Below are positions 31,641-42,484 of a stretch of 64,000 nucleotides of DNA, one piece after another. The stretch is from Carettochelys insculpta (taxonomy: Eukaryota > Chordata > Testudines > Carettochelyidae). Both the position numbers and the translations under genes were made by a program. Each line of letters begins with the position of its first letter. The stretch's first letter is position 1. Location of the stretch: the NCBI RefSeq assembly GCF_033958435.1, contig NC_134144.1:10596010-10660009 (forward strand), in the 5' to 3' direction. Under the pieces are notes generated by a model. The model was given only the letters and a program-made list of their open reading frames with translations. It was not told the DNA's origin and searched no databases.

Positions 31641-34527
31641 CAAACAGTAGTCAGGTCATAAAAGGGGCAGGTTGGAAAGAAGGCATTAACAAATGAAAAG
31701 GAGAAGAAAACAATGGGTGTGGTTAGTGGGAGACATTTGTGATTGAGACAGAAGGTGCTAAGATGGGTGTAAGTAGCAAGGAGGGCAGCAGTGTTAGCAG
31801 TGAAGTTTCTGTCGCAGTCTCTTTCTCACGTGCACACACACACGAGGGTTGTCAAGTGATTTTAAAAAATAGTCACGATTAATCGCTGTTAAACAATAGA
31901 TGATAGAATAATGTTAAATAATAGAATACCATTTATTTAAATATTTTGGATTGTTTCCATATATTTTCATATATATGGATTTCAGTAATAACACAATGCA
32001 AAGTGTACAGTGCTCACTTAATATTTATTTTGATTACAAATATTTTGCTCTCTGAAAAACAAAAGAGATAGTATTTTTCAGTTCATGTAGCACAAATACT
32101 GCAATGCAGTTTCTTTATAATGAAAGTTGAACTTACAAATGTAGAATTATGTACAAAGAGAACTGGATTCATAAATGAAACAATGTAAAATTTTAGAGCC
32201 TGTGAGTCCACTCAGTCCTAGTTATTGTTTCACCAGTTGTTTGTTTACATTTGCAAAAGGTAATGCTTCCTGCTTCTTATTTACAGCGTGACATGAAATA
32301 TGTCTATTCATGCTTCAAGCACCTTTCCAGAGGGCATGCGTCCATACTGATGAGTTCTGCTCGATAATGATGCAAGCCAGTGTGGACCAACCAATGTTTA
32401 TTTTCATCATCTGAGTGAGAAGTCACCGATTAGAAGGTTGAATTTTTATTTACTTATTTATGGTGGTTCAGAGTCTCTTGTTTAAGCGATGGAGTGGTGC
32501 TCTTTTAAAACTTTTGACAGCATCCCTCCATACCTCATTCTCCTCAGATTTTGGATGGCACTTCAGATTTTTAGACCTTGGGTTGAATGCTATAGTTATT
32601 TTTAGAAATTTCATATTGGTACACTTGTGTTTTGTCAAATTTGCAGTGAGAAATTGTTCTTAAAACAAACATGATGTGCTGGTCCATTATCTGAGACTGC
32701 TATAACATGAAATAAAATGGCAAAAAGTGGGTAAAACAGAGAAGGAACCATACCGTTTTCCTGCAGTGATTTCTCACGCATTTGACTATGGCATTATTTT
32801 AATATGCATCATCAGTCTGGAAGCATGTCCTCTGGAATAGTAGCTGAAGCACTAAACAAATCCAATTCATCCAGTCTTCCAGCATGTTATATTTTTGAGA
32901 TCTTCCATAATTTTTTGTTCCTTCCTAAGTGGATTTGTCCTTATTGAATTTCATTGTATTTATCTCAGCCATTTCTCCACTTTGTCCAGATAATTTTGAT
33001 TTTTTTTTTTGTTCATTCTGTCTTCCAAAGCATTTGTAACCCTTACCAGCTTAGCATCGTCCACAACCTCTATAAGTGTACTCCCATGCCATTATCTAAA
33101 TCTTTTATGAGGATATGGAACAGAACTGGTCCCAGAACTGATTGCTGCAGAATCCCACGTGCTATGCCCTTCCAGCCAGACTGTGAACCACTGATAACCA
33201 TTCACGGAGAGTAATTCTCTAACTAGTAATGTGCCCACCTAATGGTAGCTCCATCTAGGTTGTATTTCTCTGGTTTGTTGATGAAGTCAAGGAAAACTGT
33301 ATCAAATGCTTACTAAAATCTAAATATACCTCATCTAGTGCTTCCCCCCTTATCCACACAGCTTGTTATTCTATCAAAGAAAGCTATCAAATTGGTTTGG
33401 CAAGATTTCTTTTTGACATATCCATGCTGAGTGTTACTTATCACTTGATTATCTTCTAGATGTTTGCAAATGGATTCCTTAACTATTGGCTCCATTATCT
33501 TTCCTGTTACAGAAGTTAAGGTGACGGTCTGTAATTTCTTGGGTTCCCCTTGATATTTTATAGATGAGCATGATATTTGGTCTCTTCTAGTCTTCTGGAA
33601 AGTCTCTTGTCATATATGTCTTTTCAACCGTGAGTCTTCAAGGATGCATTTTATCAGGCCCTGGTGACTAAAGACTTCTAATGTGCCTAAGTAATTTTTC
33701 ACTTGTTCTTTCCCTATATTAGCTTCTAAACTTACCCCATTTTCACCGGCATTCACTGTGTTAGCTGTCCAGTCACCAGCAACCTTCTTAGAGGAAACCA
33801 AAACAAAGACGTCATTAAGAACCTCTACCATTTCCACATTATCTGTTATTGCTTCTCCCTATTTATTGAGTAATGGGCTTACCATATCCTTGGTCTTCCT
33901 CTTGCTTCTAATGTATTTGTAGAGCATTTTCTTGTTACCCTTTGTGTCTAGCTAGAGTAAGCTCATTTTGTGCCTTACCTTTCTAATTTTGCCCCTACAT
34001 ACTTGTGCTGTTGATATTCATCCTTTGTAATTTCACCTAGTTTCCACTTTTTATAGGACTTTGTGTGTGTGTTTTAGATTACTCAAGATCTCCTGGCTAA
34101 ATGAGGGTGGTCTCTTACCATACTGCCTGTCTTTCCTACATAGTGGAATAGTTTGCTCTTGCACCCTTAAATAATGTCTCTTTGGAAAAACTTCCAGCTG
34201 TCAACAATAGTTTTTCCTTGTAGATTTGCTTCCCATGAGATCTTACCCACCAGCTCCCTGAGTTTGCTAATGTCTGCCTTCCTGAAATCCATTATCTTTA
34301 TTTTGCTGTTTTCTCTCCTATCGTTTCTTAGGATCATGAAGTCTAGCATTTCGTCGAGGATTGCGCCTAAGCTGCCTTCCACTTTCAAATTCTCTAGCAG
34401 TTGCTCCCTGTTTGTCAGGATCAAATCTAGAACAGTCTCTCCTCTGGAATCATTCCCCACCTTTGGCCATGACATATTGTGTCTAATACATTCTAAGAAC
34501 TTGTTCAATAATCTATGCCCTGCTATG

Positions 34528-34580
34528 TTTTTTGTTTTGTTTTGTTTTGTTTTGTTCCTTCCTCCCCCCCCCCCCCCCAA
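34528..34580. repeat. (TTTTG)n followed by poly-C
   Basis: Five units of ttttg at about 34530-34556 are followed by a run of 16 C at 34563-34578 inside the CR1. Both look like later slippage. They break the LINE frame on the minus strand. Confidence 0.85.
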
Positions 34581-34629
34581 TAGATGTCTGGATAGTTTGA
34601 AGTCCCCCCATCACCACCAAGCCCTGTAC

Positions 34630-34965
34630 TTAAGGGCTCCAGCTATAGTAGTGACTTTTGCTGACAAAACTGGTAGAACGTCCACGCGCCAAATGCCTTT
34701 TGTCAACAGGTTCTGTCAACAAAAAAGCTGTGTCGATGCTCTGAGGGGGCTTTCTCAACAGACAGGGCATCCAGGACAATGGGCAACCATGTCTGCCTTG
34801 TTTCCGGGTGCCTGTTTTGTTGAGAGAGCAGCTGGACAGTCTGTCCACTCTGTCAGTTGAGCAGGGCACTTGTCCGATTGGCTTGCCACACTCTGATAGA
34901 TGTTTTGTTGGGAAACCTCTCCCAACAGTGACTTCTATGGGCAGATTGCTGTAGTGTAATCATAG
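34630..34965. mobile_element. Small insertion nested in the CR1
   Basis: CR1 sequence stops near catcaccaccaagccctg and resumes at gattttgttagttatttaaag. The foreign 330 bases start with ctatagtagtgac and end with gctgtagtgtaatcatagg, a loose inverted pair. They contain tgtcaaca...ttgttgag elements typical of fold-back MITEs. Family and duplication are not resolved. Confidence 0.5.
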
Positions 34966-36059
34966 GCAAGATTTTGATTTTGTTAGTTATTTAAAGAAAG
35001 TCTCATCCACCTCTTTTTCCTGGTTAGGTGATCTTAAACAGATCCTACTATGACATCTCCCTTATTTTTTTTACCTGTTTTATCCTTACTCAGAGACTTT
35101 TTAACATGTTTTTCTCATATTTCCATCTCAATTTCAGACCGCATGTGTACATTTTTAATACACAGGCAATAACTCCGCCATTTTTTTCCCTGCCTGTGCT
35201 TCTTGAGCAAGCTTACCCTCTATACCAATATTCCAGTCATGCATATTATCTCACCAGTCTCTGTGGTGCCAACTGTGTCATTGCTGTGTTCACTTACAAG
35301 CATTATGAGTTCATCCTGCTTATTCTCAATGCTTATCGTATTTGTGTGCAGGCATTTAAGATATTAATTTGATTTCCCTCCCCAATTTCTGTCTTGTCTC
35401 TCTGTGATCCCTGCTATTACATCCCATGCTGCCCCCAATTTCTGACCCTTTTCCCAGGTCTCCGTGTCTGTGACTTACCTGTGAGCTTCAGTAATCTCCT
35501 TGTTTCAAACCTAGTTTAAAGTCCTTCATACTAGGTTAGACAATCTGTGTCCAGATATGTTGTTGCCATTCTTTGAAAAGCAGACCCATTTTTGTTCTTC
35601 CTGAAACAGCTGTCCCTGGTCAAGGAAGCCAAAGCCCCCTGATGGCACTGTCTTTGCAGCTGAGCATTCACCTCCAGAATGCATCTGTCTTTGTCTCTGC
35701 CTTGGCTTCTACTCTTGACTGTAGGGATCAAAAAGAACACAACCTATGTGCCAAACTCCCAGAGCCCCGTAGTCACATCTGATATGCAGAAGGTTCTATC
35801 TCACGGTATCATTAGTGCCCACATGGGTGAGTAGCACAGAGTAGTAGTCAGAGGGTTGGATGATCCTAACAATCTCCCTTCCATAATGACTCAAATATGG
35901 GCCCCTGGCAGACAGCATACCTCCTGGGATGTCAGTCAGGGTGACAGATGAGTGCTTCTGTCCCCCTCAGAAGAGTCTCCAACCATCACTACCCTGCATT
36001 TCCTCCTCGCAGTGGTGGCTGCAAACTTCCCAGCCTTGGGGGTACATGACTTCTCCTCC

Positions 36060-36509
36060 TTATGGGGTGATTCTAGCTGCCACAGCAGCATAATGGTTCA
36101 CCACCACCCTCGGGCATAGGAGCACAGCCTGATACCAAAGGTAACCAGCATCCAGAATCATCCCTTTTCTCTTCCCCCAGTGGTGTGTCAGCAGTCTGCT
36201 GTAGCTGGATCTCTTCCTCAGCCTTGGGTGTCTCCCCATGAATACTCTCAAGGAATTCCTCATGCTCCTGAGCCCGCCCACCTCCTCCTGTAGCTCTCTT
36301 ACCTGTTTCCTGAGAGATTCCACCAGCAGGCACTTTTCACATCGGATAATCCCACCAGCCTTTTTTTTTGTCTGAGTGGGGAATGCAGGCCGCAGTCGCT
36401 GCAAAACCACATCAGGATCTGGGTAGAGACATCCGTGATCAGGGGCTATAGGCACATGTGGAGGAGACACGAACAGTGTTGGCACAAGTGTGGGGCCCTT
36501 CCTAGCCAT
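36060..36509 (-). pseudogene. CR1 ORF1 (coiled-coil nucleic-acid-binding protein)
   Basis: The frame starts MARKGPTLVPTL at 36509. It has CEKCLLVESLRKQVRELQEE, a C-x2-C followed by a leucine heptad coiled coil as in CR1 ORF1 proteins. Then it becomes RHPRLRKRSSYSRL with loss of the expected continuation, and a +1 frame covers part of the same region. CR1 ORF1 is thought to bind the element's RNA. A decayed copy is most likely, because frames overlap without a single complete reading. Confidence 0.65.
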
Positions 36510-37454
36510 AGTTGCTATCTTAGGACTCCTTCATTTCCAGTCCCCTGTTTGCTAGCTCCCCCAGCTGCTTAGGCTCTAGCTTTTAAGGCCTTCTCTTCTA
36601 CGTCAGCCTTACGCTCTCATTAACCGCACAGGGGGAGGGTGGTCACAAGGCTGGCTGTTGCAACAAAGGCTCAAACAGTCCTCAGACACACAACTCCAAC
36701 TGCTCCCATAACCGAAATAAACCCAAGGTTAGTATTGCACCTTGTTTGCTCAGCATGGGGAGCTCCTTCTCAAATGCCCCTGTTTGTGATTTCCCTATTC
36801 GCTAGCTAAGTGGACAGCATTACCTTCCATCAATGGAAACAAACTTGTCTTACTGACTGGCTGAAGAAGAAGTAGGACTGAGTAGACATGTAGGCTATAA
36901 AGTTTTTCATGACTTTGTTTTAAATGCATCTGTAACAAGAAAAAAAAACAAAACCAAAAATGCTACTTTTGAAAATTGTGCTTTTATGAGAAAAGGATTG
37001 CATTACAATATTTGTATGAGGTGAATTGCACTGTAAAAATTATAAAAAAAATAACCTTTCAAATGTTGGTATTTAAATAATATAAAGTGAGCATTGTGCA
37101 CTTTGAATTCTGTGTTGTAATATAAATGTAATATATTACATATTTTAAAATATAGAAAAACATCCAAATACTTAATAAATTTAAATTCGTATTGTTTAAC
37201 AGGCCATTGAAAACTGCCATTAATTGCCATTCATTTTACGTCTATATAAAAATGCATGACGAATGGTGCGTGTGCATGTGTGAGAGAGAGGGGGAATAAT
37301 TTTTTCCTATCTGGAGGGAAGAAAAAGTTGACCGGTTAGTACAAATTCCTCTGTGTTACACACTTGAACCCTTACTGACTCCATTCGTTTTGCGTGATGT
37401 AAGTGAGGGCAGAACCTGGCACACAGTATTCTACTTATGTTTATAAAGGGATTA

Positions 37455-37675
37455 CAGTAAAAGCTGCTTGCTTTGACATCCCCAGGAACCAGGGACGCTG
37501 GATAGTCAATCTGGGGCCACAGTCAGCCCTGCTCTGCCTCCCCAGCTGGGCAGTAGGCATCTGGCCTTGCTCCGACAGCCCCGGCCAGGCAGCTGGCCTG
37601 GTCAGCCAGCCCTGTGGCATGCCAGTTAACCAAATGTGCAGGTTATGCAGGTGCCGGCTAACCAAGCTTTTACTG
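37455..37675. mobile_element. Tc1/mariner (pogo/Tigger-like) MITE, TA target site
   Basis: It starts CAGTAAAAGCTgcttg and ends gctaaccaAGCTTTTACTG, inverted termini of 11 bp or more, and has TA on both sides (37453-37454 and 37676-37677). The termini resemble Tigger elements (cagtaaaacctcggttaa type). Its length of 221 bp and lack of a frame mean that it is non-autonomous. Confidence 0.7.
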
Positions 37676-38225
37676 TAACTAAAAAACAGAAGTCTGACTT
37701 ATTGTGGACCCATTTACCTTATCTTGAGCTCACTTGCACTTGTATAAATCTGAAGTCAGCCCATCAAAAGAGACATGATTGATTTGCAATCTTGTCAGTA
37801 AAATGAGTTAAACCTGTGTCGAGAGGGTTCAGTGCAAAGCTTTATGGTTTTAGTCACATTTCCAGTTTTTAAAAATACTTTTGCCATTGTGCTGTGTGAA
37901 AGACTGTCACAGCTTCGCCTCTTCTGTCCACTGCAGCTCCCAGCTGCTTTCTGGTCTTGTAACCTTTGGCATTCCTTGTGACAATAGTAGGAATAAGCTT
38001 TCGGACAAAAGTCTGGTGTATGTGTATTTAAAGCTGCTTGCTCATTTTTACATCAGTCAGAGTTATCCTGAAGTAAAACAGGTGTACAAACAAGACTTCC
38101 TAATCTGTATCAAAGAAGCTCTTATTTCTAACAGAGAGAAAGCTGTGCTAGTCTATATACTATACAAACAAAATAAGCAGTCAAGTAGCACTTTAAAGAC
38201 TAACAAAATAACTTATTTGGTGAGC

Positions 38226-38251
38226 TTTCGTGGGCAGACCCACTTCTTCAG
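38226..38251 (-). ncRNA. Hammerhead-like core in PLE end
   Basis: On the minus strand CTGAAGA (38245-38251), a stem GTGGG/CCCAC and GAAA (38226-38229) form an intact central core. Stem I and the cleavage strand are not resolved. Confidence 0.45.
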
Positions 38252-38403
38252 ACCATAGCCATACCAGAACAGATGCCATATTTAAGGCGCAGAGAACCAA
38301 AAACAGTAATCAAGCTGGACAAATCCAGAAAAAAACATTATCAAGGTGAGCAAATCAGAGAGTAGAGGGGCAGAAGGTGCGGGGGGAAGTTTTAAGAATT
38401 AGA

Positions 38404-38829
38404 TTAAGCCAAGTATGCAAACGAGCCCCTATAGTGACCCAGAAAATTCCCATCTTGGCTCAAACCACATGTTAATGTGATAAATTTGAATATAAAAGAG
38501 AGCTTAGCAGCCTCTCTTTCAAGAGTGTTGTGAAAATTCCTCTTCAGTAACATGCAAACTCTTAAGTCATTAATAGAATGGCCCACTCCATTAAAATGCC
38601 AGCTAACAGGTTTGTGTATCAGGAGTGTTTTTATGTCCGTTTTGTGCCCATTAACTCTTTGTCTAAGAGAGATTGAAGTCTGTCCAATATACGAAGCATC
38701 TAGGCATTGTTGGCACGTGATAGCGTATATGATGTTAGCTGAGGAACAGGAGAATGTGCCCGTGGTTCTGTGAATAACCTGGTTAGGTCCAGTGATGGTA
38801 TATCCAGAAAATATATTTATTCCTAACAA
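38404..38829 (-). CDS. PLE GIY-YIG endonuclease domain, open frame
   Basis: The 141-codon frame has no stop. It contains C-S-S-A-N-I-I-Y-A-I-T-C-Q-Q-C (the C-x2-C also seen in other PLEs), D-A-S-Y-I-G-Q-T, then LRQRVNGHKTDI with the conserved Arg and His, HFNGVGHSINDLRV, and LEREAAKLSFIFKF with the expected catalytic Glu in the REA block. It ends near SFAYLA. In PLEs this domain nicks target DNA for target-primed reverse transcription. The start ATG is only the first Met in the frame, and the RT part is absent. It is a fragment of a mobile-element protein, probably not expressed. Confidence 0.75.
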   Translation of the reverse strand: MLGINIFSGYTITGPNQVIHRTTGTFSCSSANIIYAITCQQCLDASYIGQTSISLRQRVNGHKTDIKTLLIHKPVSWHFNGVGHSINDLRVCMLLKRNFHNTLEREAAKLSFIFKFITLTCGLSQDGNFLGHYRGSFAYLA

Positions 38830-39159
38830 GATGTTTGAGGTCTGTCTAAAGCTTTACTTCTTTTAAAATGTGCTTATTTTTGAATACCATTAAATCACTT
38901 TTTATCACTTCTGTTCCTGTTCTGCAAATGTTCATCAGGAAGAGGGAGTGAGAACATATCCTGCCAATAAATAAAAGATTTATTATTTGACAGAACACTG
39001 ATTTTTATGATGGCTTTTTTTTATTTTTAATTCCATTAAAAATTGTAGTAAGTTCATTTCTTCAAAAGAACTTCTTGAGAATGACTAGCTGGTTTTTGAG
39101 CAATGCAGAGAAAGATTCTCATGTTGGTGCCAAGTCAGTGATTTTATGCATATAGTGAT

Positions 39160-39210
39160 TTTATGTATATATGTACAACACACACGTACACGTGCGCGCA
39201 CACACTAACT
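39160..39210. repeat. CA/TG-rich simple repeat
   Basis: A tatatgtacaacacacacgtacacgtgcgcgcacacac-like alternating purine/pyrimidine stretch lies next to the inverted INO80D fragment. A similar one, gtgtgcgtgcgcgcgtgcgc, lies at about 40464-40490. Confidence 0.7.
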
Positions 39211-39275
39211 GACATGGTACCAACATGATACTCATTCTCTGTAGTACAGTGGGTGTGGGTGTGTATACAATGTAC

Positions 39276-39474
39276 CGATTTTGAGCCAACTTGCTCTGCA
39301 ATTTTTTCCTCACTGTTGCCCCTTTCTTTAAGTCCTCCTCCTCCTCCTCCTCATTGAAAGCAAAAGGATCTTCTAACTCCGCTTCCAGGTAGTGGAGAGG
39401 AAGCCTACCGCCTGGCAGAGAGAGGGACATCCAATCCAGTCCATAAGACATCTTCAAGAACAGAGTAGGCACTG
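39276..39474 (-). pseudogene. INO80D: Inverted partial copy of INO80D exon 3
   Basis: The minus strand reads MPTLFLKMSYGLDWMSLSLP, then GRLPLHYLEAELEDPFAF, a run of six E and LKKGATVRKKLQSKLAQNR. It is a clear copy of exon 3 (sense 49023-49215) over 66 codons with no stop or frameshift. Both ends fall inside the exon, so it cannot be called spliced or genomic from structure. No poly-A is seen. It lies 2.8 kb before coding exon 2 in intron 1, and antisense to the gene. Outside the match the frame runs into unrelated sequence with a (CA)n-like stretch. It is unlikely to be a functional gene. Confidence 0.85.
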
Positions 39475-39770
39475 CACTTTGTGACTCACCCAGTTTTCAA
39501 AGGTGGCTGTAGTTGCTAAAGGTGCTCTACACCTCTGAAATTCTGGCTACCTTATTTAGGTACCTAAATGTTGATTTAGTTGCCTAGTATTAGACCCCAA
39601 GTTTTCAATGATTAGTGCAAATTGCATTACCGAACTTGTATTCAAGAACTGCAGTTAATCCCTATGCTCCTGTGCAAAAGTCTAGGCAGTCACTGAATCC
39701 AAGCTGTGATTTCCCAAGGCTGGAAGGAACGGGTCCTTCCATTTTATTGGTGGTTGAAGATACTTGGAGA

Positions 39771-39958
39771 TACACATCTCCTAGAACTGGAAGGGACCTT
39801 GGGAGGTCATCTAGTCCAGTCCCCTCCCCTCTTGGCAGGACCAGGCACCATCCCTGAAGTCTATTTGACCCAATCCCTAAATGGCCTCCTCAAGGATTGA
39901 GTTCACAACCCTGGGCTTAGCTGGCCAATACTCAAACCACTGAGCTTTCCCTCCCCCT
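39771..39958 (-). mobile_element. Cry SINE
   Basis: It is read in reverse. The tRNA-like head is at 39958 downward (gagggaaagctcagtggtt, B box gttgtgaactcaatcc), and the tail with gatggtgcctggtcctgcc, ggactggactagatgacc and cttccagttctaggag ends near 39771. It is well preserved. Confidence 0.85.
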
Positions 39959-42237
39959 GTTAACTAAAGCACCTCAAATTATCTCAACTGCTGTAGTGAG
40001 AAATAAGCAATCTTTCAAATAACTGGCTTTCAGACCATTTACATTTTTAAAGAACAAATCCAGTGCTTCAAATTTTTTTGCATTATTATTTACTATCATT
40101 ATTATTTGTACCATATAATGCCTAGGACCCTCTTCTTGGACCAGTCCCCCATTTTACTAAGTGCTGTAGAAACACAGAATAGGAAGATGATCCCTGCCGC
40201 AAAAAGCTTACGATCTGATTATGGCAAGCGATGACAGATGGATACAGACAGAGTGGGAAGTACAATGAAGCAATAGATCTCCAATCCATTCTGAAGGGAT
40301 ATATTCTGGTGACTGGTTTTGAATTTCCATAGTATCAGCTCCTTAGTGCATTTAGAGAAACTGGCTTTAATTGTATAAATAATTATTGGGATTAGTTTGC
40401 AGTGTGCTAAGATATTGATCCATATTTTAGCTTCATGGTTCTGCTGCAAATGAAGTACTAAAGTGTGTGCGTGCGCGCGTGCGCACACAGCGTGGTCTGG
40501 TATGAAAGTTCTGTTGGCCTGTGTTTTGGAATGGTCCTCCTCATTCACAAATTAGTTAAGCAGCTCCCACCAAACTTATCGGTAAACACATGACAGCGTA
40601 TTGCCCCATCATGTATTTAGAAGCATATGACACATGTACGGTAAGTTATTTGTAAACCTGTGTCAGGAATTGTCAGGAATGTTTTGTAGAATTTCTTTAG
40701 TTTATTGAAATTGTTAATCCAAGTGCTTTTGTTACCATAAGTCCCACTGTGCAATGCTTGATATGAGACATTTTAAATAACACTCACAAAAATTACTTCA
40801 AACAGCTTTTTTTTTTCCTTTTAAAAAAAAGAGCTAAAAATGCCACAACACTAAAACATTTTTCTCAGAGAGCTATTAGGTTGGAAGTGATCACTAGACC
40901 ATAGTGGTAAGATCCCAGTTCCAATCTATAAAGCTCTGTTTGTGCGGGGCCACTGGATAACTGACTTTTAAATTCTGAGATTTTTATTTATAGAAAACTA
41001 TTGTGGCCCAGGAATGAATTGGACTTCAGACAGAAGTGCAGCGTTTTGGGTGGGGAGGGGAAAATGTCTCTGGAAGACTTTGAAGATCTAGGATCATTTG
41101 CAATATGAAAATATTTTCAAAGAAGGAAGATTAGTTGGCGAAGCTGGTCCCAGATGTGTGTTAAATTACACAAGTATGTGACAAATGAACTTATCACATG
41201 AATAGAAACTCTGTGTATGTGTTGTACAAAACTTAATTGAAAAATGGAGCACATGAAGTCCAAGACTGTTTCAGTTCTTCAGGGTGGCTTGTTTAGTTAA
41301 CAGTTGAACTTGATCATTAAAAACAGTTTTGCACAATCTAAGCTGGGCATCAGCGAAGCAGCTGCATCATGTCTGCTGAGCTGAACCAAATGGGAAGCTG
41401 CTCTGGGAAAAAAAAAAATGAGGTAGTTGCTAAAAACTCTAGAGTGGAGAGGAACCAGAAATGGAAAGGGGTGACGTGTTTGTCACACAGATTTCTTTTC
41501 ACTTGAAAATATCCCACAACTTCCTGCTACAACTAATATAGGTGAAATTCTGGTTTTCCTGACATCAAACAGAGGTTCTGCTGTTGATTCTAGTAGACCC
41601 AGGTGTTCACCCAATATATAAGACAAAGTAAGAAAACTTGCAGAATCCTGCTGGCCTTGGAAAAGGATGTCTGATGCAGAATCTGGGGGGATTACAGGTT
41701 CTGAAAACTATACCAGACATGGACCAGGCAGCTATGATTAAAACTTTCTGTGCTGCTTGAATACTCATGTTAAATTGTAATTTATCAAGGCTACTGTCTT
41801 CAAAAGGTGGATTCCCCCACGGTTCTTCTGAGCAAGGTATTCCACTGAATACTAGCATGCAAAAATTTGGATTAGTAATGTCTACATTCCAGTTAACAAT
41901 TGAATGTGGATTATCTAATTAATCCAGTTTGTTGGGTATAGGCTGAGCCATATGCTGTGAAGCAATATCCAGCACCTTGCCTCTGCAGTATAATCCCGTC
42001 TGCTTTTATCTTGACTGACTTGAACCTTTTTTATCTTTTCCCTAGACAATCTGCTTCATCTGACTCATCATCATTCCAGGATAGTGGTTTCCTTGGGTCT
42101 CTCCTAACATTGATATGGTACAGAAGATTTAAAATCAGGTACTGTTGTGTGCCCATCCCCTCAACAAAAGCAAAATGCAGAAATTTTGTGCATCCTTTTT
42201 CCCATGTGATTTATCTAAATATTTTTGGTTCTTTCAG

Positions 42238-42484
42238 CTGATGTTCACAAGGAATAGAGTCACGTGATGTATGAAGGCAAACACATACACTTCTCTGAGG
42301 TTGACAATAAGCCCTTGTGCTCATATAGCCCCAAACTGTGCAAGCAGAGGCGACTTAACGGCTACGCCTTCTGTATCAGACACGTTCTGGAGGACAAGAC
42401 TGCCCCCTTCAAGCAATGTGAATATGTGGCCAAGTATAACAGCCAACGCTGCACCAACCCTATCCCCAAATCTGAGGACCGTAG
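42238..42484 (+). CDS. INO80D: INO80D first coding exon (start codon 42267)
   Basis: The acceptor is ggttctttcag at 42237. Untranslated bases precede ATG at 42267, read M-Y-E-G-K-H-I-H-F. The exon has 72 codons plus AG of an Arg codon, with the donor GTGAGT at 42485. It holds most of the first zf-C3Hc3H-type cysteine/histidine cluster: LCSYSPKLCKQ, FCIRH, CEYVAKYNSQRC. A GTG three bases upstream is not the start. Confidence 0.95.

Larger units (their letters stand above)
32870..36805 (-). mobile_element. CR1 LINE, nearly full length, 3' truncated, degraded
   Basis: It reads on the minus strand. In order: a 5' UTR (about 36805-36510); ORF1 (36509-36060); an endonuclease remnant with a TET motif and a RQGKK-like block (about 35330-34966); the end of the endonuclease and the linker with [26 protein letters not shown] and [15 protein letters not shown] (34530-34167); and RT with LNDVFVLVSS (33800), LTSVTGKIMEPIVKESI, ISNTQHGYVKKKSCQTNLIA and then KWLR-like sequence (about 33560-32960). 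Stops and shifts interrupt ORF2. The 3' UTR and tail are absent, which is odd for a LINE that normally loses its 5' end. It sits inside a hAT relic and hosts a MITE at 34630-34965. Confidence 0.85.
31845..37270. mobile_element. Fold-back hAT transposon relic, split by a CR1
   Basis: The two outer parts are inverted copies of one terminus. For example, gcaaagtgtacagtgctcac (near 32000) is mirrored by gtgagcattgtgcactttg (near 37087-37106), and the left aatagaatacc area by the right end near 37190. The left part contains, on the minus strand, transposase relics (MKFLKIT, then NPRSKNLKC and PKSEENEVW, near 32510-32640), a decayed version of the hAT DPRFKxL block. The right part continues the C-terminal end of the same family. 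The outer ends (gttgtcaagtgatt at the left) match a turtle hAT that I recognise. Target duplications were not identified. Confidence 0.65.
38125..38840 (-). mobile_element. PLE 3' half with GIY-YIG domain
   Basis: It reads on the minus strand: GIY-YIG coding sequence (38829-38404), a non-coding segment with agccaagtatgc and gcacagagaacc-like text, a hammerhead-like core (38226-38251), and the outer tail ending at gctttctctctgtt near 38130. The order matches the copies at 53325-53765 and 14640-15036. It is 5' truncated just before the endonuclease domain. It lies in INO80D intron 1, in reverse to the gene. Confidence 0.85.

Noticed and set aside
34174..34860. 228-codon open frame on the + strand
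   Set aside because: It is antisense to the CR1 ORF2 and runs on into the nested insertion; the coding sense is the minus strand.
42264..42266. GTG as INO80D start
   Set aside because: ATG at 42267 directly follows, and M-Y-E-G-K is the known N-terminus.
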